Source of the DNA: Adenanthera pavonina | Taxonomy: Eukaryota > Streptophyta > Magnoliopsida > Fabales > Fabaceae | DNA length: 64,000 bases | NCBI GenBank assembly: GCA_026686845.1 | Contig: JAIVEN010000007.1 | Coordinates: 32,113,001 to 32,177,000, forward strand | Direction of reading: 5' to 3' | Shown here: positions 35,715-48,989 of the stretch, in pieces | How positions within the stretch are numbered: the stretch's first letter is position 1 | How the letters are laid out: each line of letters begins with the position of its first letter | Notes under the pieces: generated by a model | Databases searched by the model: none | Seen by the model: the letters and a program-made list of their open reading frames with translations, nothing else | Told to the model about the DNA's origin: nothing | Program-made: the position numbers and the translations under genes

Positions 35715-37607
35715 GGTCATGTTTGCATGTAAGGATGCTTAGTGTGGAAACAGCAATGAAAATGGATTCTTTACTTAAGCTAGTTTGGTGGCCCTGATTT
35801 TTGATTCTCAAGGAATCAAATTCAAGCAAATTAGCTTGAATATTATTCCTTCTAAACCACGATGGAATCGAAGCAATTCCATGGAATCCACAACTTGAGA
35901 CCACTCTGCCCACAAGCTCTGTAGATCTTCCCCCATTGTGCCTTTGCCTCACCATTGGACTTTCTCCTCCCCGTTACAGTTCCATTGGCCTTCATTTCCT
36001 CTACCTCTTTGGTGGGGTCTTCTCCAACTCTTTGTTGTCACCTCCGTCTCTTCTTCTTTCATCTCCGATGACATCTCTCATCACGGCCATCATGAGGTGG
36101 CGTCAACATCAATGTGACAGTAGTCTTTTAGTGACAACGAACTCGAACCAGATCTGAAGGCATCAGGTAGCAAACTTGTGACAAAGAATGACATTGATTG
36201 ATGAGAGTGAACTCAGATTCAAATTGGATCTGAAGGCAAAGAGCAAGGCAAACTCACGATGGCAAACTCAAACCAAATCTGTGAAGGCAAGAGTAATAGA
36301 TTTGACAACATCTTTCACTTTTGATTTGAAGCTTGCAATTTCTATTCTCCCTGAATGAACAACTTTTTTGTTTGTATTGGTTCTTGATTCTTTATTTTTT
36401 TTTTAATTTTATGGGTTGTTCAATTTTTGTTCTTCAATGGTGGTCATTTTTTGTCACTGGTGATGCGGTTGTTGCTAGTGGCACGGTGGCTATTTGAGCA
36501 TAAGATTTTTTTTTATTGTTGGAATTTCTTCTTTGAGTCCATACCTGTTTGATCTGGTTTTGGATGTTCTTACAGAACATATATAGAAAGAAATTTCAAA
36601 GTGTATACTCTTCGCGGATGATATAGTTTTAATTGAGGACTCAAGAGAAGAGGTCAACTCTAAACTTAAATTATGGAGACATACTTTTGAATCAAAAAGT
36701 TTCCGTCTGAGTAGAAGCAAGACGGAATATATGCATTGCAAATTTAATAAGAGGCCAATTAGAAATGATTCAGAGGTAAAAATTGGAGAGCAAATCATCC
36801 CCGAGGTGTCAAAGTTTAAATATTTGGGGTCAATTTTACAGAATAATGGTGAAATTGATGGGGATGTTATGCATAGGGTACAAGCTAGGTGGTTGAAGTG
36901 GAGGAAAGCAACATGAGTTATTTGTGACCGCAAGGTACCTACTAAGCTTAAAGGAAAATTTTACAGAATAGCTATAAGGTTAGCAATGCTATATGGTAGT
37001 GAATGTTCGGCTTTGAAAGGATAATAAGAGCATAAGATGAGAGTAGCCGAGATGAGAATGTTGAGATGAATGTGTGGTCATACAAAATTAGATAAAATAC
37101 GAAATGACTGTATACGAAGGAAAGTTGGGGTAGCACCTATTGAGGAGAAAATGGTGGAAAATCGTCTAAGGTGGTTTGGGCATGTACAAAGAAGAGGGCG
37201 AGAGGAGCCAGTGAAGAGAGTTGATCAAATGGCCTGGAGCCCGATCAAATGGCGTAGAGGAAGACCAAAAAGGACATTAAGGGAAGTTATAAGGAATATC
37301 CTTTTGAGAAATGATTTATCTGAGGAGATGACATTTGATAGAGCTCATTGGCGTCGTATGATCCATGTAGCTAACCCCACATAGTGGGATAAGGCTAATA
37401 TTGTTGTTGTTGGAATTTTTTTCCAAAGGAAGGACATTTAGGTCTTTTCATATTTTAAATACACATATTAAATAAAAATTATATGAGATTCCATTATCAA
37501 ACCAAATGTACTTTTAGAATCCAATTCTATTCCCTTTCCTATCCCTATTCTTATTTTTTTTCTACTCCAATTCTCTCAAAAACCTTTTCAGTATACCAAA
37601 CATAGCA
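35715..37607. mobile_element. Harbinger-like non-autonomous element holding a LINE
   Basis: Left GGTCATGTTTGCATG and right (read inward) TGCTATGTTTGGTAT, with TAA on both sides (35712-35714, 37608-37610). Near both ends are GGAATCAAATTC/AATTCTATTCC words typical of plant Harbinger MITEs. The inner part is a non-coding GC-balanced stretch, then the LINE. TIR match is imperfect. Confidence 0.45.
36528..37408 (+). pseudogene. RTE-type LINE, 5'-truncated, 3' end of reverse transcriptase
   Basis: Reads the C-terminal half of an RTE-clade ORF2: CILFADDIVLI (catalytic FADD), FRLSRSKTEYM, FKYLGSILQNNGEIDGD, KLKGKFYR, then EKMVENRLRWFGHVQRRG, RRGRPKRTLREVI, HWRRMIHVANPT, stop. Several in-frame stops (e.g. 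TGA after KWRKAT, TGA in MLR*MCG) show decay. It ends in a TTGTTGTTG tail. A 10-bp target duplication GTTGGAATTT flanks it (36518-36527, 37409-37418). The endonuclease and the front of the RT are missing, as usual for 5'-truncated insertions. Confidence 0.9.
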
Positions 37608-37610
37608 TAA

Positions 37611-38529
37611 GAATTTGATCATAGAAATAACTATCACAATTCCATCTATTGTTGCTGTTGGATGGTAAACAATCAAGTCCTTCCTTTGATGGGCTTAAGC
37701 CCAATAGACTAGGGTGTGATTGAGTAATCCTCTCCCATCAGGAAGGGAACCGTTACTTTATTCAAAAATTAACTGACCAGCAATATGGATTAGGAGGGAG
37801 TATATGGTGTGTGAAAACTGTAGTTGGTATGCAGTATGAACAATTGAAGAGTTTGACCCTCCTTCTTCTTGTGCAAAATTTCTTTTCTTTGAGAGTATAT
37901 CTATTGTGGACATTGCTTTAAGTTACAATTATCGGTAACTCAGGCCATCACATGCCAATTTCTTTTGGAGACTGCACAGTGATCATCAATGGGTAGGTTC
38001 TTTTATTTATCTACATTAGCATCAGAGCCCCTATGAGATCCATGGCCATTGCTACCTGCGTTCTTGTTTCACATGTCATTATATGTTGCTACTACCTATT
38101 AATATCTATATATGATCTGCTTAAGATTCAATGATGATTTTCTTTAAGTCAAACATAGCAAATCCTTTTAATTAGTTTAAGTTTTTTTTCTCTGTATGAC
38201 TTATATGTTTTCCTTGTGAATTTTTCTTTGGCTTGCAATTTTTTTCTTTTCATGATGCATGGCTGCTATATTTTTGTTTTTCTTTGTTCTCTAAGTATGG
38301 GAATTTAACATATGATTTTTTTGGGGTCATAAATCTGCACCCAAAAGCGCACCAATGAACAAGCAAAGAATACAATGTTTTTATAATCTAATAAAAATGA
38401 AGTTCTTGAACCGAATATATAGTATGTCAAACTCATTAGAGATGTTTTTTGGTTGGTTTTTGCAAATAAAATGCATAAAAGTCGCATATGAGACTCTAAA
38501 ACTCAAACTTGCGTGTAGAATGAACCCAA
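37611..38529. other. Unassigned intergenic stretch
   Basis: No gene, tRNA or clear element recognised. A lone AGGAGGGAGTAT word at 37791 may be an old Stowaway end. Confidence 0.4.
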
Positions 38530-40162
38530 AATTTGAATTGGGAAGATTGAAATTTTCTGCAAAATGTCACTAAAGTGAAGAAAGCAAAGGTGACAGTAAA
38601 ACAGAGTATAAATGAATAACAAATAAAAGCAATAAAAGAGAAGGGAAGACACAGATATTTATTCTAGTTCGGTCTCTCAATCTTGACCTACGTCCAGTCC
38701 TTAAGTCACCACTTGAGATTTTTAGCCACCTTGTAAGAATTCAGTGGGCTTCTTGTAAATGCCACAATACAGCTATGATGCTCTGTTTTAGAGCTCACAG
38801 TTTCTCTCTTTGTACTTTAACTAAGTGCTTCCCCAATCCTTTGTGATATCCCATCACAAGATAATATTTCTTCCAGATGAGGATAAGATTGTTTACAATG
38901 AATAAACTCTCTTAATTAGAGTATATATGAAAGTTGGAGTACAAAGAATGAAGTATGTGAGAGTAAGAGACTTTGCGTTGATGATTTGGCAGAGTTTCAG
39001 TATATACAAAGTTAAAAATCGTTACCCACAACTTCAAATGATGTTATATTTATAGATTTAGGTCTTAACTATATGTTAGAGACAAAATCTATCCGTTGGA
39101 GAAGTTACCCAACGGTTACTCTGAAAAACTATTCGTTCACCAACCGCATTTAATGCTTCTGACATCCAAAGTTCAAATTTTGGTTGATCAACAGACAAAT
39201 TTTACAGAAATCGAAAGCTAAAGACTTTAACGTTGAACATTCAAAGTTCGTCTGTCATGAAGCAAAGTTCAAATTTTGATGTTTGAAAAATGTTTCTATG
39301 TTGGAACATACGAATTTTCAAGTTTAAAGTTCTTCTGGAAAGTATGAACAGTTGTTCCATTTTGCTATAGTGCCTTCGAAATTCAAATTTTGATATCCAA
39401 AATTTGTCTGTCAGTTGGTAGTTCAATTAAGGCACAATAGGTCATCTATTCAAAATTCTAATATTCAAAATGAAAAGTTCGTCTGTCAGAGAAGTCTCTT
39501 TTCAAACTTACTTTAAAGTTCAAATTTATTAATACTATCATTCGTATATTAATATATCATCATAACAGACTCACAAGCTTTGTTTCTGAAGTTCAAATTT
39601 TCATGTTCAAAGTTCGTCTGTCAGTGAGCCATTTTGATGCTCTTTCCAAACTCAGTTTTCAGATGAACTTTGACATTTCTTTAGACAAATTTTTCATTTT
39701 TCATAAGTTGTATTTTGTCTGAAATTCAAATTTTCAAAAGTCAAAGTTCGTCTGTCAGAGAAAGCTCTTTTCAGATAAGATTCAAAATTTGAATTTCTAT
39801 AATCAAAATTCGTCTGTCAAAGAAGGCTCTTTTCAAACTTGTTCATTTTCAATATGAAATTCGAATTTCCAAAGCCAAAGTTTGAATTTTCAAAACAGCA
39901 TATCAGTATAAACATTTCAAACTTTGTCTGTTAGTGGGTATTTTTCAAATATTCCATGGATTAACATAGAATCATGGTTTTAAAACATCTTTTTGCCAAT
40001 TCAAAGTCTTTTACTCAATTTAAACATAGCTGTAGATTCTACATCTATTCTTGTGCTAGTTTTTCTTGAATTTCTCCACTTGAGATCATTTGTGCACCTT
40101 TAATATCTTCTCTCCAAGCTCTAGAAAGTTGGTTTGGAATCATCAAACCACTTGATTCAACA
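38530..40162 (-). mobile_element. Copia-type LTR (solo or partial)
   Basis: The minus strand begins TGTTGAATCAAGTGGTTTGATG at 40162 and aligns over its length with 62728-64000 (plus strand). The distal part has TTCTAGTTCGGTCTCTC and CTACGTCCAGTCC (38665-38700), words seen in plant copia LTRs. The right flank AAATT may match AAATT before 38531, but this is low complexity; the left border is uncertain. It contains at least eight copies of an ACAGACGAACTTTG-like motif. No internal domain adjoins either side. Confidence 0.65.
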
Positions 40163-40795
40163 AAATTGGTTCCATGAAATTACGTGTTTGAGGCCAAATG
40201 GAATGTATTATCGTGTGGAGAACTTCACCACAAGTCAAATGCAATTGGAACCATTGGAAATGGTGAGAAACGAAGGAGAGAAGGTGTGGGGTCTAACGAA
40301 CCCGATGGATCTGGAAACCAGGTCAAGCTGATCCGATTGGAGGTGGAAGATGACCTAAATGATAGGTTATTTCCCTTCCATGCTGAAATGATGCATCCTT
40401 CGCCCCCTTTGCGTTAACATGAAATGCTGCATGCATTCACTATACAATATTAAAAAAACAGAGGGGGGGCCAACGAACTGGGCCACAGAGGACATTGGGC
40501 CAAAAATAGACTCAGCCCAACACACATTAAAAAAATCTATCTAAATAATAAAATATATAAATTAATTAATATTTTAATTAATTAATTAATATATTTTTTA
40601 AATTTATTTAATCATTAATTAATTAAGTATTAATTATATTAAAATACTAATAACTTTGGTGAGGTAGTGCATAGGGTCTACCTCAGTACTTTTTGGCCAC
40701 GTAGAGCACAATGCTCGAAAGCAAAAGGCGTGTGGAATACGGTAGCCTAGTGTGTGTGGTCTGATTCAACTTCCACAATAGCGCATGGAGCTCAC
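40163..40795. other. Short open frames, no family recognised
   Basis: Two overlapping plus-strand frames (40134-40331, 40184-40417) look like degenerate retroelement sequence but match nothing I know. 40540-40640 is a TTAATTAA-rich low-complexity block. Confidence 0.3.
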
Positions 40796-41096
40796 GCATC
40801 ACCCAATGTTTTAAAAATCAGACCGGACGTTGAACCGGAAATTCCATCGGGTCACGATTTTCATGGTTCAACCGGTTGGACCGGCGGTTAAACTGGTGAT
40901 GTAATAATGACGTCAAAAATAATGTTATAATATGTATATAACAAAGTGTATATAAGAAATAAAACCACATCTTCTAAAATAAAATGTCAGCATAATAACA
41001 CCAAAAGTAAACATTAATAACTAATAACACCATATGATCACACAATTATAAATGTCTACATAATTCAAATGGAATTTTTCATTTTTGAGGATAACT

Positions 41097-43710
41097 TCAT
41101 GACTTGTCCAATGCCGGTGGATTTTGATCAAACCAAGCATGAGTTTCCTGAAATGGATCTGCACTATAACTGTTAACATCTTCTTGGTGAAATGAATCCA
41201 AATCAAGCCCTCCAACACCTTCACCCTCGGCCTTATTATCTCTTTCTTGATGTTCTTGACAAAGTAGTAGTATAAACCAAATTAATAAGTAATATAGAAT
41301 AAAAGTTAAAGAAAAAAGTAACATGACAAAAAACATCCAACCTGCATCTTGAGAAATAACTTTTGGTATTGTTGTCTCATCATAAAGCATGACTTCTTCT
41401 ATCTCATCATATTGAAGTGAAGGAGACTCATCATCTTCCATAATCCAAGACTCAATGTTATCAATGCTTTCATAATCAATAGGATCAAAAGATCTTTTCT
41501 TGTTAACAACTCTAAAACACATGACAATGCCAAAGTATAAGAACTCATTTAATTAAACTTATGGTATATACAAATTTAAGTAAAGGCTAAAGCTTAGGAT
41601 AATATACCTATTCTTCAAACGAAAATTGTAGTAAACAAATACAAGATCATTTAACCTTTTATGCTCCAACCTATTCCTTTTCTTAGAGTGTATTCTTTCA
41701 AAAACACTTCAATTCCTTTCACAACCTAATAAAGAAGAAGTTTGGCTTAAAAGTCTTATAGCCAATTGTTTAACAGTTGGAGCACTATCCCCAAAATATT
41801 TCCACCATTCATTTGTCATATTAAGCATAAAAATTAAGATAAATATTGGCAAGTAAGAACCATTATATATCCTAGAAGTTACATCATAGGAAATATTAAA
41901 GATAAAACTTTATCGGGCCACATTGTTTTTGAAGATTGAAGAGCTAATGGACGATTGAAGCTTTCAAGTCTATCTTGGTAAAGCATGCTTTCTTGCAAGA
42001 ACTTGGTCTTATTAGAAGTCACTTTCTTCCCTAAAACATCAAGAAATCCTCCGATAACCTCTGGTTTTTTGGAAAATTTTTGCTTATCATAAAAAAATGC
42101 AGGATTTAAGAAATAAGCTGCTACATGAATCTTTTGGCGAAGTTGACTATCCCACCTTCTCTTGATAATTCTTGTATAATGCTTGTACAAAGATTTTTTG
42201 TTCATGAAAGTACTCTTTATAGCTTTCCTTGCCCTATACATGCCATCATAGACATACCCAAGTGAAGGCCTCTCATCAGCATCAACAATTCTCAACATCC
42301 TTATAAATGGTGCTACAATTTGGACCACAATTTTACAATCATTCCAAAATTTGTTGTCTAACACAATCACTATCACATCCTTTGCCTTTTGATCTTTAGA
42401 ATATCTAGACTCTATAAATGTCTTGCTAGTTACCAAGGCCTGTAAATCATGCTTGTGCTCATAAATGCTTTTCAAAGCAATAAAAGTAGTAGCAAACCGT
42501 GTTGGCCCTGGGCGGATGATTTCTATCCAACCTTCTCTTTTCCTTAACCAAGCAAGTAAAAATGCATGATTGTAAACAAATTTTGAAATCATAGATGCAC
42601 GGGTTGCTAAGCTAGTTGCAATCTCCAATTTGCCAATGTATCCTAAAATCAAATTTAAGCAATGTGCATCACAAGGAGACCAAAAAATAGAAGGAAACTT
42701 ATCATTTAATAACCTTCCAGTAGCTTTATAGTTAGACGCATTATCAGTTACCAAGTGAACAACATTACGTGTACTAGCAAAGTCAACCATGTCCATGAAC
42801 AAGTTGCAAAGATTTTGGGCATCTTTAACAATACCTGAGGCATCAACAGATTTAATGAAAACAATACCCTAGGAGAGTAGACAAGAAAATTAATCAATTA
42901 CTTATTTGCTTGATCTTGCCAACCATCCGCCATGATTGTATAACCAGTCTCTTCCCAAAAGCTTCTATATTGATCAACTACTAACTTAACTTCATTTTTT
43001 ATGTCTTGCAATAGTTTGATTCTTATGGCATGGTAAGTTGGTGCTTTATAACTAGGACTAATAGCTGCAATAGCATCGATCATAGGTTGAAAGTAAACTG
43101 AATTCACAGCATTTCTTGGGATACAACAATCATATAACCACCTAGCAATACATTTGTCAGCTCTAATCAAAGCTTCTTTGCCTGCTAATGCACTTCTTAT
43201 TCCTGGCTGTGCTCCTGGGGTTGTTCTTGGGGCGAAGAGGTTGCCTATATCTCCATCTGCCTTTCTTTTTCCAAGTTTAGATGAATTTGGAGTTTGAACA
43301 TTCAATTCTTGGCTTTCCATTGCTCGAGATTGCAGAGGAGGAACTTCTTGCATATTTGGAGCATCACCTTCATTTGGTTGGACACTAGGGCCATATGGAT
43401 TGTCCTCTTCCCATTTATCTTGTTTCTTATTTTTCTTTTCTGCAATCTCTTTAAGATTTTCTTCTAATTGGTAGCGAACATCATGAGGCACCTTTTTACA
43501 ACTGATTGCATCTCCTTTTTCTCCAGCAAGGTGCTGTTTCATTCTATGTATTCCCCTACAAGCAAATTCCTTTCCACAATACAAACATTTTAAGCGAGGT
43601 TTACCACCGGGGGCTTTGTTTGGTACTTCAAGACAATGCTCCCATGTAGGATCTGACTTTGATCTAATAGATTGTGTAGATGCAGCAGTGGATCCTTGTT
43701 CAGATGACAT
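41097..43710 (-). pseudogene. hAT transposase (BED finger, DUF659, hAT dimerisation), broken
   Basis: From 43710: Ser/Gln-rich start, BED zinc finger (WEHCLEV...CLYCGKEF, then H-x4-H around GIHRMKQH; residues about 25-75), basic linker (LGKRKAD), then the DUF659 part ending YTIMADGWQDQ. A TAA at 42898-42900 and a one-base loss near 42870 break the frame. The next block (to 41879) has HLVTDNASNYKATG, FWSPCDAHCLNLIL and RFATTFIALKS of the catalytic core. After another disrupted stretch, 41830-41600 encodes WWKYFGDSAP...LAIRLLSQTSSSLGCERN, a TGA in place of Trp, SVFERIHSKKRNRLEHKRLNDLV (dimerisation domain). The last exon (41522-41097) is acidic. Non-functional; family clear. Confidence 0.9.
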
Positions 43711-44345
43711 TTTCTACAATACAAGAGTATTAATTTTAGCATTAGACAAGATATAGCAAACACAAAGCATGTTGGGAATAGATGTTTGGACCCTATTGAC
43801 TCTTTGGCTAGCAATAAAAAAAATACTATATATAAACTCAAATGCTTTGGTTGATGCCATGGTTGGAATTACGTCAATGGAAAATAAGGCTGCATTTGGA
43901 AATTAAACTTTGTTACCAAATACCAACATTGCAAATTTTTCTAATTAACCTTTTGAAAATTAAGGCCAAGTTATTAAAGACATATTACATTACATTAGAT
44001 GGCAACCCAATATTCAATCAACGACAAACTAGTCACCAAAGAATTAAAAGAAAAACAAATAAACCTTTCATTAGTTCAATTTTACATGCATATTGCTTTT
44101 TCTTATTCTTCTTCCAGTGCTGCGTACACTTGATTATGATGCATATATATATATATATATACTGATGCTAGAACCTTATTAGTCACTAGTATCAATCACA
44201 TTAATCTTTTTGTACACCAAATTCTTAGATAGCCAAATATAAATACATAAACTTAGAGCACTAAAACCTGCCAAAACCCAGTAATAAGAATCAAGGCATG
44301 CCTTAGTCAAACTGTCCCCTAACCAAATAATGGTGTCTAAAATTT

Positions 44346-44460
44346 TTCAATAAAACTCACCAGTTGATAGTGTGAGCTGAGATCCTGAGAGACTGAGACA
44401 CGAAGCAGGGGCTTTTAGGGTTTGGGAGTAACAGAGCTTCGAACAAGAAGAAGCGATTGT
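44346..44460 (-). other. Probable non-coding first exon of the hAT gene, cut by an LTR
   Basis: The minus strand has a GC-balanced leader (CAAACCCTAAAAGCCCC, CTCAGTCTCTCAGGATC) ending in AACTG|GTGAGT, a good donor, upstream of the transposase start. The solo LTR at 44461 interrupts it. 47015-47520 has related leader-like sequence. Confidence 0.4.
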
Positions 44461-47014
44461 TGTAACACCTCTCTTATGGGCTCATTTCCCCTGTATTTAA
44501 TCATTCTAAAATCCATTTATATCATAGTAGGATCTTGAATCACATAAATGCCTTAATAAAATTTTTCTCAACTTTGGCCACTATTCATTTAATCAAATTT
44601 ATTTATTCTGATTAAATTTCAAAAAATCATAACTAAATCAATAAAAATCATATGCATGTGATTCAAGATCGTATGCATGTGATTCAAGTCTCTAGGTATA
44701 GCTTATAACCTTTTATACATGGGAAAAATATAAGTCAGAGCAATGATTGTACTGATCTGTACAACAAACTCTGTGAATTTTCACATTTTATACGAAAACT
44801 GTAAAATAATCATTTTAATTGGGATTAAATGTAAGAATCCACCAAATATTGCTCACACATTCAATTTGGGTGATCTTTGGACCATTAGAGAGCTCTTCCT
44901 ATCTACTTTTAAACCATATACATCATTCATACTTTACACATCAAAAAGTCTAAACAGTGGTATGTTTACTCTACATAGGACAAGATGACCATTTATATCT
45001 TACTACTTTGCCACACAAAAGCCATAAAATGTTTATATGGCCGTACATCATTTTCATACTATACCATACTTGAAGAAATATACTTAACATCATATTTATA
45101 AAATTACACAAAAGGTCAAAGCTCATAGCCATTGCTAGCATTATCAAGTTAATGGCCAAATTCTTTCTCCTTTCCTTTCTCTTCCTTGGTGGTCTTGCCA
45201 TTGTTGCTACTTATTCATGGTTAATATTTAGGAGGGTGATATTCAAAGAATCTCAGTAGTTAACACTCAACATGCCATCACATCATCACATTAAGCATGA
45301 AAACATCAAGATAACATATTTTGAATACATTAACACATTTGCTGTCATATGAATTCATAATATTTTCTGTAGAGTTTCGTTTTGAAAAATGGATATCCTG
45401 GGGTCTCAACGCCCCTTAGTCAACTCAGCCAATACATATAAATCATCTCAAAATATCATTGCAATCATATGATAAGGCATAAAGCACATTGAAAATAATT
45501 ATGATAACATAATGCTAGTATGAGAAATTAACTACCTTATGATGCTCCCTTGCTCTCCAAACTTGATATGCCACTTCTTGAGCCTCTTAACACTTCCTTG
45601 AACCTAATCATATCATCATTGAACCAATTTAGCCATTGGTTTTTCAGAATTATACAATACCATAACACTAAAACCCAAAATTTTCTTTTAGCTTTCCTTT
45701 GATCTTTCTTTGTACAATACACTTGTTCTTAAGGTTTTGGATCATGGGGAATCCATTTTTGAGGTCAAAATCATGAAATTCAAACTCTAAATACTCCTCT
45801 TGTTCTGACCGAAATTGTCTCCATATGACTAAAAAAATTTCCTTCAAATCACTTCAAACCATCTATGGATTCATGCTTCTAGTGGTTAATCTAAGCTTTT
45901 CCCTAAGTTTAATGGTCCAAAACTCATTTCTATTGCTAAATCACATTTTGGATGAAACCCTAAGATGGAAAGGAAGCAAACTAAACCATAAAACTTACTT
46001 TGAAAACCATAATAGCAAGCTTAGGGTGGTAGGAAATAATTTACCAATTTGTGCTTTAATTTTCCTTTGATTCCTCTTCCTTTTCTCCCTCCTTTTCCCT
46101 TCCTTTTTCTTGCATTTTCTTTTCTAGTCTGTGGCTGCAGAAGTCATGCACAAAATGATGGAGAAGAAGGGTGCTTAGGTGGCTTAATTGGTGACTAATC
46201 ATGATTAGCAAATTAATCCAACTAAAGTTACATTTTTTTGTCTCCTTCCTTGAGAAGTAATCCTAAAAAAGAATATTATGATATTATTTTGTGTCATATG
46301 GCTATAGTATTTCATACAGGGGAGAGAGGGAAATGTGTCAAAAAATTGTCCAATTTTTCTGATTTAGATATACCTCAATTCGGGTACTTTTTAACCGTAT
46401 CGATAAAACTGTCTTTATACTAATTTAGCATTTTTGGGATACAGGACTATTCTAATTTTATTTTTCTATTTTCATAATTATCTTATCCCAAATGGTATCT
46501 GTGTATGGCCCATATCCTGACCCGGTTTCTTTTTAACCATTGGTAAGGCCCACGGTTTATTTTATCGGTTTACTATTACTTTTGGACACTTGGCATTGAT
46601 TATTTCTTTATTCTTGAACATTAACCCTTAGTGCCATATACCATTGGACTTTTCTCGTCAAGGGCTTCGTTTTGACAGTAATTTTGTATATTTACAAAAT
46701 TGCCTTTGACCTGAGATTAAATTATAATTTTTGAAACTTTCGGGTCATTATGTGTAATTTTCCCCAAGGCTTTTCTATTTCTTTCTCGATGTAATTTTTA
46801 ATGCTTTTGGGACGTAGATGTCATTTTTATATTTCTCTAGGAGTAAAAATATAATTTTTTTATTTTTTTCGTCCAACAGGGAAAAATGATCTCTTTGCTT
46901 TTTTCACGCAAAATAGTGTCTGTCCATTTTCATGAATTCCTTATACATTTTATGTTATCATCAATTATGTCCTCTTTTATCACTTAGTATCTAGTGAAAT
47001 TTTGGAATATTACA
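44461..47014 (-). mobile_element. Solo LTR, gypsy-like, inside the hAT element
   Basis: Plus strand runs TGTAACACCT ... GGAATATTACA (TG...CA), with ATTGT before (44456-44460) and ATTAT after (47015-47019), a 4-of-5 target duplication. Length 2554 bp. Leader-like sequence with a CTGCAGCCACAG run suggests minus orientation. No gag or pol is present. Confidence 0.65.
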
Positions 47015-47819
47015 ATTATCGTCAATGTGAATGCTATGGAGGAAGAAGAAGAAGGGGAGGGGAGAACTGAAATTTGCTAGAGAGGAAGGGACCGAGCTTG
47101 TGGAGGCCCTGAAGAAAGGGAAGACAATCATGAGTCATAGGCTCATGGTCACGAATCACGATATGAACTCACAAAGTTGCAATCATAGAGAGAAGGGAAG
47201 ACGGAGATGGAGTCATGGAGCTATGGTCACGGAGGAAGGCAGAGAGGGTGATGGATTTGAGTTGCGAGACTACAAGACTTTGTGAGTGTGAGACTGAGCA
47301 GCTACGAATTTGCGGTGTGAGACTGCGAGACTGCGAGACTTTACAAGTGTGAGTTTGCGAGATCGAGCTTGTGAGGCCAAGGAGGTCCGATGTGAGTGCG
47401 AGATGCTGAGACTGCGGGTGCGAATCTGATTGGGGTCTGTGTCTGACTCTGTGTGGCTGTGAGCATGAGACTAGAAGAAGAAGAGTGGATCAGTGGAAGT
47501 GCCGAGTGCGAACTGAACTGAGAATTAGGGATTTTCAGATTTTGGGAATTTTTTTTATTTTCTATCTTATAAAATAATAATATTTAATTAATTTATAAAT
47601 AAAAAATATATATTGAGAGAATCGTCTGGTTTTATTTGAACCATTCCGGGTTCTAGTTTAATGACTGCTTCCGGCTCAACTGCTGGTTCAATCCGGTCCA
47701 AAACGGTTCAACCCCAAAAACGGCTCAACCCATAAGAATGAGTCGGAGAAGAGTCCGGGTGGCGGCCGGGCCAGTCCAATCGTCCAGTTTGGTCCGAGTC
47801 TGAAAACATTGGCACCACT

Positions 47820-48989
47820 TAGGCATGTGGGATTGCTTCTATTTTTCTTTTTCTTTTTTTAGTTTTATGGTAATTTGAACCTTCTTAAGGCGCGTGAGGG
47901 CACGTCTTGGGGTTTTTTTAGACATGTTTTATTCATAAAATCTCTCAATTCATGTGCTTCATTGTGATATATTATTTGCTTATTTTTTGGGTTATTTTTG
48001 TGGCCATGTATGTTTGAAAAACCCATGAAATGTACCTATTTTTCATTTTTTTAGGTATTATGAGTTTCGCCAAGCCTATATTCTCCCCTGACTTTGAATC
48101 TCAAGGGTCCAACACCATTTTAGACTCTATTGCTTTATCTAACTTCAGTGAAGAGCTGCTAGTATATTCTCCATTGTTAGAATCTGCTCCCTTAGAAGAG
48201 GGTGACATGGTAGTTGCCCTACCATTAGCTGAAACCCTTGAGCAACTATAAAACAATCCCCTAGAATATTTAAATGATGATAACTTAGAACTATATTTAC
48301 CAGATCGTTATGGATGTTATTAGAATGATGGCTATTATCTAGCTACTCCTGACATTGATCCTGAAGAGAATTACAAGGAGCAGCTAGAAGAGGATCCAAA
48401 GGAAAACCTGTAGGAGGATTCGGAAGACCACCCTAAAGAAGACCTAGAAGAAGATCCTAAAGAGATAGACCCAGAGGTGGGGGGAAACTCCAAGAAGTCT
48501 ATCATGACCATGATACCAGTTCAACAAACAAGCACAATGAGTCTTAAGAAGCATCACCTAGGTTGCAACAAGAAGCTCCACTAGAAGACCCATATGTCCC
48601 CACTAAGACTGCATATGATGTCATCCATTTAGTGGATAGACTTCATCATGATTTCACTCATGAGACCCTTCCTTTACGTTCTTTTCTCTTTACAATAAAA
48701 TCAATCTTAAGAAAATTGGACTGGTCATAGGACTAGCTAAGGTACAAGTTTAAGGTTCAATAGTCTGATTAGGGTTGGACTGAGGTCAGATTTGTTGTAA
48801 TTAATAGGTATCTCAAAGATTAAAAATGATGTTATAACATAAAGAAAAAATATTTAAGAAATGAAATAATTGAGCAAAGATTAAAGAAAAAGTATTAAAG
48901 GAGAAAAGGAATATGAACATTTGATATCAAGCGATGTTAAGAGTCTTATTAAAGCTAAAATTAAAATAATTTGGATGAAAGTGGGGTTG
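47820..48989 (+). pseudogene. Degenerate acidic reading frame of unknown (retroelement-like) origin
   Basis: From about 48060 the plus strand reads MSFAKPIFSPDFESQG..., then continues in the same frame past stops at 48249, 48321 and 48411. It includes a Glu/Asp-rich part with repeated EEDPKE units (about 48380-48470). The length and acidity resemble linker regions of plant retroelements, but I do not recognise the family. It directly precedes the LTR-like copy at 48990. Confidence 0.3.

Larger units (their letters stand above)
40804..47811 (-). mobile_element. hAT (Ac-like) DNA transposon, about 7 kb
   Basis: Left end CAATGTTTTAAAAATCAGACCGG; right end read inward CAATGTTTTCAGACTCGGACC. Both ends are rich in ACCGG/CCGGTT words. 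Flanks GCATCACC and GCACCACT match at 6 of 8 bases, an aged hAT-length duplication. The transposase reads on the minus strand. A 2.55-kb solo LTR interrupts its 5' part, so the original element was about 4.4 kb. Confidence 0.82.

Noticed and set aside
40134..40417. Overlapping open frames after the copia LTR
   Set aside because: Two frames overlap with no codon or domain support; partly LTR sequence.
47031..47285. 84-codon purine-rich frame
   Set aside because: Lies in the hAT leader region; Gly/Arg/Lys-rich low complexity with no family match.
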